10,543 nucleotides of DNA from assembly GCA_946479535.1 (NCBI GenBank), contig CAMLGP010000047.1, forward strand, positions 1 through 10,543, written 5' to 3'. Below, piece by piece: positions 1 to 8,083 of the stretch (its first letter is position 1; each line of letters starts with the position of its first letter). Both the position numbers and the translations under genes were made by a program. The DNA is from an uncultured Bacteroidota bacterium. Lineage in GTDB: Bacteria > Bacteroidota > Bacteroidia > Chitinophagales > Chitinophagaceae. Below the pieces are notes generated by a model that was not told the DNA's origin, ran no database searches, and saw only the letters and a list, made by a program, of their open reading frames with translations.

Positions 1-725
1 GCAAAGGCCGGCAATTTGGCCTGCAACGCCCTGGCACTGGTTCCCTTTCTCAATAATACATAAGTATAGAAATCAGACCAGCCCCAGCTCGTGTTTGCCC
101 TACCATTAGTCAACTGTATATATTTATTATAGTTGAGCAGGATATTGAACCGGATATGCGAGTTGGGTGGCAGGTCTTTCAGCACAGCTTTTACAATATA
201 GTCTTCATCATTATACCGGAGGGCTTTCCCAATTGGCTCTGCATTGCCAAAATACTTCTTAGCTGTTTCTTCCGTAATTACGCAATCGTTCAGCTCTTTA
301 AATGCTGTTTCCGCATTTCCCCTGGCAAAGGGAAAAGCGAATATTTTAAATACCGCCGGGTCTGCGAAATAAATAGTTCCCGGCTCCAGTATCTTCAGAT
401 CACCATAGGTAATAGTTCCACCCCTTCTCCTGAATCGTACTGCTTCCTCAACTTCAGGAAAATCTTTAAGCAATGCCGGGGCAACTGCCGGATAGGTAAA
501 AGCAAAGGTCTGTTCCTTCTCTCCTTTTTCAGACACCGTCATGGGAACACGGAATATTCTGTCCTTATTTTTATGCTGATCGTCAAAGCTATATTCGAAT
601 CGCAGATAATTCACAATTAGGAGGAAGGCTGCGATGCCTACAGATAAACCAAAAATATTGATAGCGGAAAAAGTCTTGTTCTTCAAAAGACTTCGCCAGG
701 CTGTTTTAAAATAATTCTTTATCAT
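1..725 (-). CDS. FtsX/MacB-type ABC transporter permease, N-terminal part (3' end cut by window edge)
   Basis: Partial inner-membrane permease; 241 codons are visible from the ATG at 723-725 and the frame is open to the left edge. It begins MIKNYFKTAWRSLLKNK, the short cytoplasmic amphipathic leader seen in the other genes here. A membrane helix follows at about residues 20-41 (AINIFGLSVGIAAFLLIV), acting as an uncleaved signal anchor. The rest is the start of the first MacB-type extracytoplasmic domain, with family landmarks such as TEETAKKYFGN (151-161), PIGK (164-167) and VKAVLKDLPPNSHIRF (178-193). The last matches the equivalent stretch of the protein at 3210-5627, so this copy probably belongs to the group without the W-H-L motif. 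The start is set by alignment with its paralogues. The upstream gap is 35 bases; an AGGGGAG stretch there lies more than 15 bases from the ATG, too far for a normal ribosome site. It is the last gene of the array seen. Ligand unknown. Confidence 0.93.
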   Translation of the reverse strand, partial: MIKNYFKTAWRSLLKNKTFSAINIFGLSVGIAAFLLIVNYLRFEYSFDDQHKNKDRIFRVPMTVSEKGEKEQTFAFTYPAVAPALLKDFPEVEEAVRFRRRGGTITYGDLKILEPGTIYFADPAVFKIFAFPFARGNAETAFKELNDCVITEETAKKYFGNAEPIGKALRYNDEDYIVKAVLKDLPPNSHIRFNILLNYNKYIQLTNGRANTSWGWSDFYTYVLLRKGTSARALQAKLPAF

Positions 726-760
726 ATTTTCGGTTTTCTTATGTTACTCTCCCCTTAGCA

Positions 761-3190
761 CTACTCGGTTCTCAGGCTTTTTACCGGGTTAGCTATAGCG
801 GCCTTAATTGCCTGGAAACTCACCGTAATGAAAGCAATGATGATGGCTATCAGCCCTGCCATTACAAAAGTCCACCAGCTCAAAGGCATTTTATAGGCAA
901 ATTCCGAAAGCCATTCATTCATCCCCCACCATGCAATTGGTATGGCAATGAGAATTGAAAGCAGTACCAATTTTAAAAAATCCTTTGAGAGCATAGTTAT
1001 AATGCCTGTTACCGAAGCCCCCAAAACTTTACGTACGCCTATTTCTTTTATACGCTGCTGTGCCGTGAACATGGCAAGCCCAAAAAGACCAAGGCAACTG
1101 ATGATAATTGCAAGCAGCGTAAATGAGTTGGAGATCTTTCGAAGCGTCACCTCCTGCATATATTGTTTTTCCAGGTCCTTATCCAAAAAAGAATATTCAA
1201 AGGGTACTCCGGGTAATGCTTTCCTGAAAGCTGATCCCACACTTGCCAGCAATCCCTTATAATCTTTTGTGTCGATACTTGCAACAACGAAATTGGGTTG
1301 CCGGGTATAAAAAGTAATGAGGGGCTGCATTTCTGATTTCATTGGATTAAATATGTAATCATTGCACACACCAACTATCTCAAATTCCCGGGCTTGACCA
1401 CCAGTATTGGCAAATAGTTTTGTACCGATTGCCGTTTCCTTAGGTATATCAAACTCCTTTAATGTTAACTCATTAGCGATGACCTGTCCGGAAGTATCAG
1501 ATTCACCGAGGTTACGCCCCTGCAAAATTTTCATGCCCATTACCTTAAAGAAATTCTCATCAGTATTGTTTGCTTTTGCCACCTTTCCGCTGCTCATATC
1601 ATGGCCAGCAGTATAAACAATAAAGTCATTAAATACGATCCGTGAAGGATAGGTATTACAGCCTGCTACTCCACTGATGCCTTTGAGGGCCGACAATTCA
1701 TTTCTCAGCGCAGTGAATTGCGCACGGGAATCCCTGTTCTGCAATGGAATTATCAGTTTCTGTTCCTTATTAAAACCCATATCAAGGTTCTGCATAAAGT
1801 TGATCTGGCCGGAAATAATTATTACGCTAACGATCAACACTATTGCAATCACAAACTGGAAAACAACCAATCCTTTTCTTAAGAAAACAGAAGAACGCTT
1901 AAAGCTGAAAGTTCCTTTCAATACGCTAACAGGGTTGAAACCTGACAGATATATTGCCGGATATATACCCGCTAGCAGGCCTGTGATCAATCCCAGCCCC
2001 AGGATAGTGAATATTACAGGTAATGATTTCAAAGCTTCCAGAGTGAACGAGCTCTCAGTTAATGTATTCAATCCAGGTAGTAATAAGGCAATTAAAGGAA
2101 CAGCAAGGAACATGGATATCATAGCAATCAGTACAGATTCACTCAGGAATTGAAAGATCAAACTCCTTTTTTCAGCTCCCACTACCTTTCTAACGCCTAT
2201 TTCCCTGGCACGTTTAATGGAACGGGCAGTGGTAAGATTGATGAAATTGATACAGGCAATCAATTGGATAAAAAAGGCAATTGTCAACAGCAGGTTCAAA
2301 AATCCTGCATCTGATGTTTTTTCAATCTGGCTCCCTATGCCCTTGGAATGAAGATGTATATCTGTGACCTTTTGGAGAAATAGTTGTTTCTTCATTACCA
2401 GCCGGTCAAGGTCTTCCTTCCCATATTTTTGAAGGAATGCAGGCAATTTGGATTGTACAGTTGCAGCATCAGCGTTTGGATTTAATCGAACATAGCTATA
2501 GAGGAAATTCTGGCCCGCCCATTCGTTTACATTTCTTACAAACTCTCCAAGACCTCCGCTGTTCATGGTCATGAGAAAGTGAGGGTTCAGATGGGATTTC
2601 CCAAAAAGCTCATCATATACCCCCGTTACCTTAAAATCATGCTTCATAAATTGGGTAGTAATATTTATCTGCTGACCTACAGCTGTTTCCCGTCCGAATA
2701 ATTTTCTTGCCAATTCTGAAGACAGCACAACTGTATAGGGCTCATTAAGTGAATTGGATGCCTTTCCTTCCGTAAACCTGAAATCAAATACCTGAAAGAA
2801 TGTAGAATCCACCAAATAACCATTCGATTCATAAAAACTATTATCACTATTTACCTTGCTGATCAGATTCTTTGACCCGTCACTAAAGTACACCACACGG
2901 GTAGCCGCCTGTATTTCCGGAAAATCTCTTTTCATCTGCATCACAATCGGCGGGGAGGAGCACGCAGAATTAAAAGGAGTAGCCGACCCCTTTCCATCAA
3001 TCACGGTCCTGATCCGGTACAGGGATTCAGCATTTGTAAATTGTTGATCGTAGCCGTGCTGTGATCGCACATACAATAATATATAGATACAACACACAGT
3101 GCCTGCAGTAAGCCCAAGTATATTGAGAAAAGAAAAGCCTTTGTTTTTCCAAATATTACGCCAGGCAATTTTAAAATAATTCTTGATCAT
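761..3190 (-). CDS. FtsX/MacB-type double-domain ABC transporter permease, 809 aa
   Basis: Complete inner-membrane permease of the MacB/LolCDE/FtsX superfamily, which couples cytoplasmic ATP hydrolysis to movement of extracytoplasmic domains rather than forming a classical channel (family knowledge). Hydrophobic segments at about 20-42, 296-318, 346-372, 391-415, 438-461, 689-710, 736-757 and 772-793 give eight helices in two halves. Extracytoplasmic domains occupy roughly 43-295 and 462-688. Each half has the basic cytoplasmic loop expected to touch an ATPase: RAREIGVRKVVGA (327-339) and RIKEIGVRKVLGA (713-725). The inter-half linker has YPAIYLSGFNPVSVLKG (410-426), and the protein ends NPVKSLRTE, then TAG. 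TDIHLHS (276-282) and GFNKEQ (472-477) group it with the product of 3210-5627. TM1 carries an unusual Cys-Cys pair (33-34). Start ATG is fixed by the shared MIKNYFK leader. It sits 19 bases after the preceding gene, surely co-transcribed. No nucleotide-binding domain is present. Substrate not predictable. Confidence 0.96.
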   Translation of the reverse strand: MIKNYFKIAWRNIWKNKGFSFLNILGLTAGTVCCIYILLYVRSQHGYDQQFTNAESLYRIRTVIDGKGSATPFNSACSSPPIVMQMKRDFPEIQAATRVVYFSDGSKNLISKVNSDNSFYESNGYLVDSTFFQVFDFRFTEGKASNSLNEPYTVVLSSELARKLFGRETAVGQQINITTQFMKHDFKVTGVYDELFGKSHLNPHFLMTMNSGGLGEFVRNVNEWAGQNFLYSYVRLNPNADAATVQSKLPAFLQKYGKEDLDRLVMKKQLFLQKVTDIHLHSKGIGSQIEKTSDAGFLNLLLTIAFFIQLIACINFINLTTARSIKRAREIGVRKVVGAEKRSLIFQFLSESVLIAMISMFLAVPLIALLLPGLNTLTESSFTLEALKSLPVIFTILGLGLITGLLAGIYPAIYLSGFNPVSVLKGTFSFKRSSVFLRKGLVVFQFVIAIVLIVSVIIISGQINFMQNLDMGFNKEQKLIIPLQNRDSRAQFTALRNELSALKGISGVAGCNTYPSRIVFNDFIVYTAGHDMSSGKVAKANNTDENFFKVMGMKILQGRNLGESDTSGQVIANELTLKEFDIPKETAIGTKLFANTGGQAREFEIVGVCNDYIFNPMKSEMQPLITFYTRQPNFVVASIDTKDYKGLLASVGSAFRKALPGVPFEYSFLDKDLEKQYMQEVTLRKISNSFTLLAIIISCLGLFGLAMFTAQQRIKEIGVRKVLGASVTGIITMLSKDFLKLVLLSILIAIPIAWWGMNEWLSEFAYKMPLSWWTFVMAGLIAIIIAFITVSFQAIKAAIANPVKSLRTE

Positions 3191-3209
3191 ATCTGCTATT
3201 TTAAATTTC

Positions 3210-5627
3210 TTATTCGGCCCTTAAACTCTTCACGGGATTAACCAATGCTGCCTTTATGGCCTGCACACTCACAGTTAGCAATGCAATTAGCAGTGCTATA
3301 CTTCCTGCTACAGCAAATACCCACCATTGCAGGTTTACCCTGTAAGCAAAATCTTGCAGCCAGTTATGCATTACCCACCATGCAACGGGAGCTGCAATTA
3401 CAAATGCGATCAACACCAGCCGTAAAAAATCTTTGGATAATAATTGCATAACAGACCCCACACTGGCCCCAAGCACCTTACGGATACCAATTTCCTTCAT
3501 ACGCTGCTCCGCCATATAGGTTACCAACCCAAATAATCCAAGACAGGCAATCAATATGGCCAGCACGGCAAAAGCAACAGCTATCTTTCCTACTCTCTGC
3601 TCGCTTCTATACATTTGATTGAAAGAATCATCCAGGAAACGATAACGAAAAGCATGAGCTGGCACCATAGCACTCCATTTTGCCTCTATCTTTTTTACAA
3701 GGCCTTTCACATCTTTGGTTTTGATCCGGAAAGAAGCGGCAGATGGTCTGTATTCATAAGCAAGTGCAAGTGGTCCAATATTCTCCTTCATGGATTGATA
3801 ATGAAAATTCTTAACCACACCAATGATCCTGAATGGAGCTGCTATATTTTCATTTGAAAAATCCTTTGAGTAAACGATCTTGCCAACCGGATCCTCATAT
3901 CCCAGTGTTTTGGCAATAGTTTCATTAATGATAAGAGAATTCGAATCTCCAAACTCTCTGGAAAAATTCCTGCCTTTCAATATTTCCATTCCAAAAACCG
4001 GAATATAATTCTCATCCACCTGCCACACCTGCATATTAAACCCATTATGCGTATCCATAACAGCTTCCTTTGAAAAGGAATAATCTGAGCGGTTAGAAGG
4101 AACGGGCAGATATCCGCTATAAGTACCATTAACAACACCCGGCAGAGACAGCACCTCATTTTTGAATGCCTTTGTCTGACCACCAAGTACCCCTGTATTA
4201 TTTACGATCAATACCTGCTCCTTATTAAATCCAGGATTGGTGTGCTGAATAAAACTCAACTGACTATACACCACCAATGTTCCGACTATTAAAATAATGC
4301 AGGTGGCAAACTGGAATACAACCAGGGCATTTCGGATAAAACTTTTCTTTGAGCGTACAGTCATTTGTCCTTTTAGTACAGTGATTGGCTGAAAACGGGA
4401 TAAATAGAAAGCAGGGTAACTACCTGCCACAAGACCCACAATCAGTGGCATCAGCACCAATAATAATAGCAGGCGATTGTCCAAAACATCTGCCAGGACA
4501 ATTGATTTGCCCGTCATATTATTATAATAGGGCAAAAGGAGATAAACCAAAAGCAGCGCCAGGAGAGTAGAAAGGAGCGCCACGGTTATTGACTCTACCA
4601 GGAATTGCCCAACGAGTTTACCCTTTTGACTGCCTAATACTTTCCTTACTGCAACCTCTTTAGCTCTGTTGGAAGAGCGGGCAGTAGAAAGGTTCATAAA
4701 ATTGATACAGGCTATTAATAATATAAAGGCCGCCACCACGGAAAAGATATATACATATTGAATATTGCCTCTTGCCTCCAATTCATCTGTCCGGTCTGAC
4801 CGGAGATGGATATCAGTCAATGGCGCCAGGCTGTATTTCAGTTTATTTCCTGCCTTCTCAAATTCATCCATGCTCTTGATATCCATGTACTGTTTGGCCT
4901 GTGGCAGAATATATTTATTAATGACTTCAGAAAATTTTCTTTCAAAGGCCTTATAATTCACACCTTCTTTCAGCACGATATAGGTGTAAAAATTATTGCT
5001 GAGATAGTTACCCCACTGGTACCGCACATTGTCCATCGAGAAAAAGAAATCAAACCTAAAATGAGAATTATCCGGCATGTCTTTTATCACAGCCGTCACT
5101 TTATAAGGCGTATTATCTCTTTCAATAGTCTCTCCTACTGCATTTGGACTATTGAAATATTTGATGGCCATTCTTTCGGTGACAACTACTGTATTGGGCT
5201 CATTCAGTGCTGAATGTGTATCGCCATACAAAGCCGGCAGTGAAAAAACATCAAAGAAGGTGGAGTCAACATTTGCAATATCAGGTTCATTGATAAATAC
5301 ATTGCCCTTTTTGATTTCCCGAGACCCATTGGTAAATATGCGGGTATACTGCTCTACCTGGGGAAAATCATTTTTCAGGGCCGCTCCCATGGGGTCCGGA
5401 CTTTCTCCCAGGGAAAAAGAAGTGCCTCCAAACAGGATATCCGAATTAACCCGGAATATTCTGTCGGCTTTTTGGTTATACCGGTCGTAACTCAATTCAT
5501 TGATCACGAACAGTGCGATCAGAATAAAACAGGCAAGCCCAATTGATAAGCCCAGGATATTGATCACTGAGAATGACTTATTTTTCCAGAGATTGCGCCA
5601 GGCGGTTTTTATATAATTCTTCAGCAT
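3210..5627 (-). CDS. FtsX/MacB-type double-domain ABC transporter permease, 805 aa
   Basis: Complete permease with the same two-half layout. Predicted helices lie near 20-43, 291-312, 340-366, 384-408, 431-455, 681-705, 733-754 and 766-787, with extracytoplasmic domains at about 44-290 and 456-680. Contact loops are RAKEVAVRKVLGS (321-333; Ala replaces the usual Gly after E-V) and RMKEIGIRKVLGA (709-721). The linker motif YPAFYLSRFQPITVLKG spans 404-420 and the C-terminus is NPVKSLRAE, then TAA. The second extracytoplasmic domain shows the MacB-core signature IIGVVKNFHYQSMKE (601-615). Landmarks TDIHLRS (271-277) and GFNKEQ (466-471) pair it with the protein at 761-3190, and the DMPDNSHFRF stretch (183-192) with the left-edge gene. 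The start is ATG with leader MLKNYIK in place of MIKNYF, 28 bases after the preceding stop, without a Shine-Dalgarno sequence. Like its neighbours it needs a separate ATPase. Family call is firm; transported or sensed ligand is unknown. Confidence 0.96.
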   Translation of the reverse strand: MLKNYIKTAWRNLWKNKSFSVINILGLSIGLACFILIALFVINELSYDRYNQKADRIFRVNSDILFGGTSFSLGESPDPMGAALKNDFPQVEQYTRIFTNGSREIKKGNVFINEPDIANVDSTFFDVFSLPALYGDTHSALNEPNTVVVTERMAIKYFNSPNAVGETIERDNTPYKVTAVIKDMPDNSHFRFDFFFSMDNVRYQWGNYLSNNFYTYIVLKEGVNYKAFERKFSEVINKYILPQAKQYMDIKSMDEFEKAGNKLKYSLAPLTDIHLRSDRTDELEARGNIQYVYIFSVVAAFILLIACINFMNLSTARSSNRAKEVAVRKVLGSQKGKLVGQFLVESITVALLSTLLALLLVYLLLPYYNNMTGKSIVLADVLDNRLLLLLVLMPLIVGLVAGSYPAFYLSRFQPITVLKGQMTVRSKKSFIRNALVVFQFATCIILIVGTLVVYSQLSFIQHTNPGFNKEQVLIVNNTGVLGGQTKAFKNEVLSLPGVVNGTYSGYLPVPSNRSDYSFSKEAVMDTHNGFNMQVWQVDENYIPVFGMEILKGRNFSREFGDSNSLIINETIAKTLGYEDPVGKIVYSKDFSNENIAAPFRIIGVVKNFHYQSMKENIGPLALAYEYRPSAASFRIKTKDVKGLVKKIEAKWSAMVPAHAFRYRFLDDSFNQMYRSEQRVGKIAVAFAVLAILIACLGLFGLVTYMAEQRMKEIGIRKVLGASVGSVMQLLSKDFLRLVLIAFVIAAPVAWWVMHNWLQDFAYRVNLQWWVFAVAGSIALLIALLTVSVQAIKAALVNPVKSLRAE

Positions 5628-5655
5628 GGTGTTTTTGGGTTTATATCTGAAAAAT

Positions 5656-8052
5656 CTATTCTGTTCGTAATGATTTTATGGGGTTGGCCAATGCAGATCT
5701 GATAGCCTGGTAGCTGACTGTGATCAGTGTAATGACCATTACACCTGCAGCAGCTATTACAAACATCCACCACCTGATCTCTGTGTGATACTGATAGTTC
5801 TGCAGCCATTGATGCAGGAAGTAATAGGCAACAGGCCCTGCAATACAAAAGGCTATAAGTGACAATGCAACAAACTCTCGTGAAAGTAATTTCCACAAAC
5901 TAAATACTGTAGCCCCTACTACCTTACGGATACCTACTTCTTTAGTGCGTTGTTCAGCAATAAAGCTTGCCAGTCCAAATAAGCCAAGGCAGCTGATAAA
6001 AATGGCCAATAGGGCAAAAAGGTTTGCCAGGTTTCCAATTCTGTCCTCGGCTGCAAATTTGCGTGCATAGGCTTCATCAGCAAATTGATACGTGAAAGGT
6101 GCGGAAGGAGTTAATTTTTTAAATACGTCTCCTGTTTTTGCCAACGCACTGGCGATTCCCACACCTGCCTTCAACCGGATATTGATCCAGTTAGTGTATT
6201 TCCCCGGCATAAGATACACGGTAGGTACTGTTGGTTCATAGGGCGACTCCATTATCATATCCTTTACCACGCCAATGATCGTAAATGTTTTTGGGTCACG
6301 CCATCCTGGTGCCCACAGCATATTCTTTCCAACAGGGTTGGAGAGTCCGGTAAGTTTTGCAAATGTTTCATTAACCACAAAAGCATCTGAATCTGATTTG
6401 AGCTGGCTGGAGAAATCGCGTCCATAAAGAAACTGCCATCCAACCGTTTTTCCATATTCTGAGCTTACTGAAAGCGTACCACAACCGCGGTCAAGTGGCA
6501 CTTCCTTTCCATCTATAGAAAACCCGCCGTTCCACATAGTTATATCAGTAGTGGAACCCCTTGATTCAGCCACCTCCTCTACAACACCCGTATTTTTCAA
6601 TTCGGTTTTCAACAGTTCATAATTCTTATAAAACTCTCCTGTTTTCTTTTCAATCAGCAACAGGTTATTACGGTTATAACCAACCGGTCGGTCCTTCGCA
6701 TAATGTATTTGTTGGGAAATGACTATAGTTGTAATGATCAGTATAACTGAAACAGTAAATTGAACAACCACCAGAACTTTCCGCGGGGTGGCTGCCCATT
6801 TTCCAGCCCGGAAACTCCCTTTTAATACTCTCACGGGCCTGAAGGAAGAAAGATAGAAGGCAGGATAGCTACCGGCAATTAACGATGTAAATACCACACA
6901 GATAAAACCCGCCAGCCAGAACCAGAGATTGCCTATTGGGATCACCATTACTTTTTCCGCAAGCCTGTTAAATCCCGAAATAAAAAGTGCTGCTATTCCA
7001 ATTCCGGATATAAATGCCATCAGCACCATCAGTAATGATTCACTAAAGAATTGCCTGATTAATTGTCCACGGCTGGAGCCAATGGTTTTCCGGATACCCA
7101 CTTCCTTTGCTCTCTTTTCAGAACGGGCAGTGGAAAGATTCATAAAGTTGATGCAGGCCAGCAGCAAAACAAAGAATCCAATCATTCCTATCATCCAAAC
7201 CATTTGAACAGCACTATTACTTGAAAGATCATCATGAAGGTGCCAGTCAGCCATAGGCATCAGCCAGAGCCTGCGCTTCAGGTTCACCTTGTCAGCCTGA
7301 GGTAGGTCCCTGAGAATATTATATTCCACGTCTTTTATAATAGCTGAAACCTTTTCCATATCCACGCCCTTTTTCACCTGCACATAGTTCTGCAGGAAAT
7401 AATTATCCCAGCCTTGTTGCTTTACCCATGGGTTTGCTGAAGCCCAGAGATCAAAGGGTGCAAAAAAATTTATTCCATAGAATTCAGAATTATGAGGAAT
7501 ATCAGCATACACACCTGTTACCTTCGCATCCATTTTTGTATCGATGGTGACCAGCTTATTGACAGGATCCTGATTTCCAAACATTGCCTTTGCTGCAGAA
7601 GCCGAAAGCATAATGGAAGACTGGTCTTTTAAACCCGCCCAGTTGCCTTTAAGCATTTTTAATGATAGCATTTCAGGCCCGCCCGGATCCATAAACATTC
7701 CTTTCTGCATCAGGATGGTTTCACCACTTTTTACAATAAAATCATTTTCTTCAGAAGCTATCAGTACCTGGTCAAAATACTGACTGTATCTGCTTTTTAG
7801 TTCTCCTGCAAGCGGGTATTGAAGGGATGTATACGCAAATGGCTTTCCTTCTTCACTGATTCCTCTGTTAGTAACCCTGGCAATACGATCATAATTACCA
7901 TGCATTTTATTATAGGTCAGCTCATCCCAAACCCAAAGCCCGTTCAATATCGCTACAGCAATTCCTACCGCAAGTCCGGTAATATTAATAATGGACGCAA
8001 CCTTACTCCGGGTAAGGTTGCGCCAGGCTACTTTAAAATAGTTTCTGATCAT
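5656..8052 (-). CDS. FtsX/MacB-type double-domain ABC transporter permease, 798 aa
   Basis: Complete permease. Predicted helices are near 20-42, 283-305, 333-359, 374-399, 425-447, 675-697, 725-745 and 762-784; extracytoplasmic domains span about 43-282 and 448-674. Contact loops are RAKEVGIRKTIGS (314-326) and RTKEVGIRKVVGA (702-714). The linker motif YPAFYLSSFRPVRVLKG is at 396-412, and the end reads NPIKSLRTE, then TAG. It is clearly closest to the protein at 8084-10456: both share a W-H-L triad (270-272 here), RSEKRA (310-315), a TDI motif after TM5 (502-504), a FADE segment (657-660) and AEQRTKE. The pair probably arose by tandem duplication followed by strong divergence of the extracytoplasmic parts. 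TM1 and the first residues after it are Trp-rich (GLWVWDE, 38-44). Start ATG, leader MIRNYFKVAW, 31 bases after the preceding gene; the leader is A-rich with no convincing ribosome site. Ligand unknown. Confidence 0.96.
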   Translation of the reverse strand: MIRNYFKVAWRNLTRSKVASIINITGLAVGIAVAILNGLWVWDELTYNKMHGNYDRIARVTNRGISEEGKPFAYTSLQYPLAGELKSRYSQYFDQVLIASEENDFIVKSGETILMQKGMFMDPGGPEMLSLKMLKGNWAGLKDQSSIMLSASAAKAMFGNQDPVNKLVTIDTKMDAKVTGVYADIPHNSEFYGINFFAPFDLWASANPWVKQQGWDNYFLQNYVQVKKGVDMEKVSAIIKDVEYNILRDLPQADKVNLKRRLWLMPMADWHLHDDLSSNSAVQMVWMIGMIGFFVLLLACINFMNLSTARSEKRAKEVGIRKTIGSSRGQLIRQFFSESLLMVLMAFISGIGIAALFISGFNRLAEKVMVIPIGNLWFWLAGFICVVFTSLIAGSYPAFYLSSFRPVRVLKGSFRAGKWAATPRKVLVVVQFTVSVILIITTIVISQQIHYAKDRPVGYNRNNLLLIEKKTGEFYKNYELLKTELKNTGVVEEVAESRGSTTDITMWNGGFSIDGKEVPLDRGCGTLSVSSEYGKTVGWQFLYGRDFSSQLKSDSDAFVVNETFAKLTGLSNPVGKNMLWAPGWRDPKTFTIIGVVKDMIMESPYEPTVPTVYLMPGKYTNWINIRLKAGVGIASALAKTGDVFKKLTPSAPFTYQFADEAYARKFAAEDRIGNLANLFALLAIFISCLGLFGLASFIAEQRTKEVGIRKVVGATVFSLWKLLSREFVALSLIAFCIAGPVAYYFLHQWLQNYQYHTEIRWWMFVIAAAGVMVITLITVSYQAIRSALANPIKSLRTE

Positions 8053-8083
8053 ACTGTTTGTTTTCTCTTTGACTGGCTAAATC

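Noticed and set aside
156..620. Plus-strand open frame of 154 codons opposite the left-edge permease gene
   Set aside because: It lies wholly antisense to a clear family member, has a low-complexity Cys/Phe/Arg-rich translation and shows no recognisable domain; it is a shadow frame.
726..760. Possible terminator or promoter in the longest gap between genes
   Set aside because: No inverted repeat with a T-run on either strand and no TTG/TAnnTTTG pair; the gap is just an operon spacer.
1677..2153. Plus-strand open frame of 158 codons inside the gene at 761-3190
   Set aside because: Antisense to the TM3-TM5 region of the permease; its content is explained by the complement of hydrophobic codons.
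4806..5213. Plus-strand open frame of 135 codons, overlapping others near 4765-5490
   Set aside because: Overlapping antisense frames opposite a conserved permease domain, with no domain signal.
5621..5896. Minus-strand open frame of 91 codons overlapping the end of the gene at 5656-8052 and the start of the next gene
   Set aside because: It is an alternative frame within the conserved C-terminal coding sequence of the permease; no independent support.
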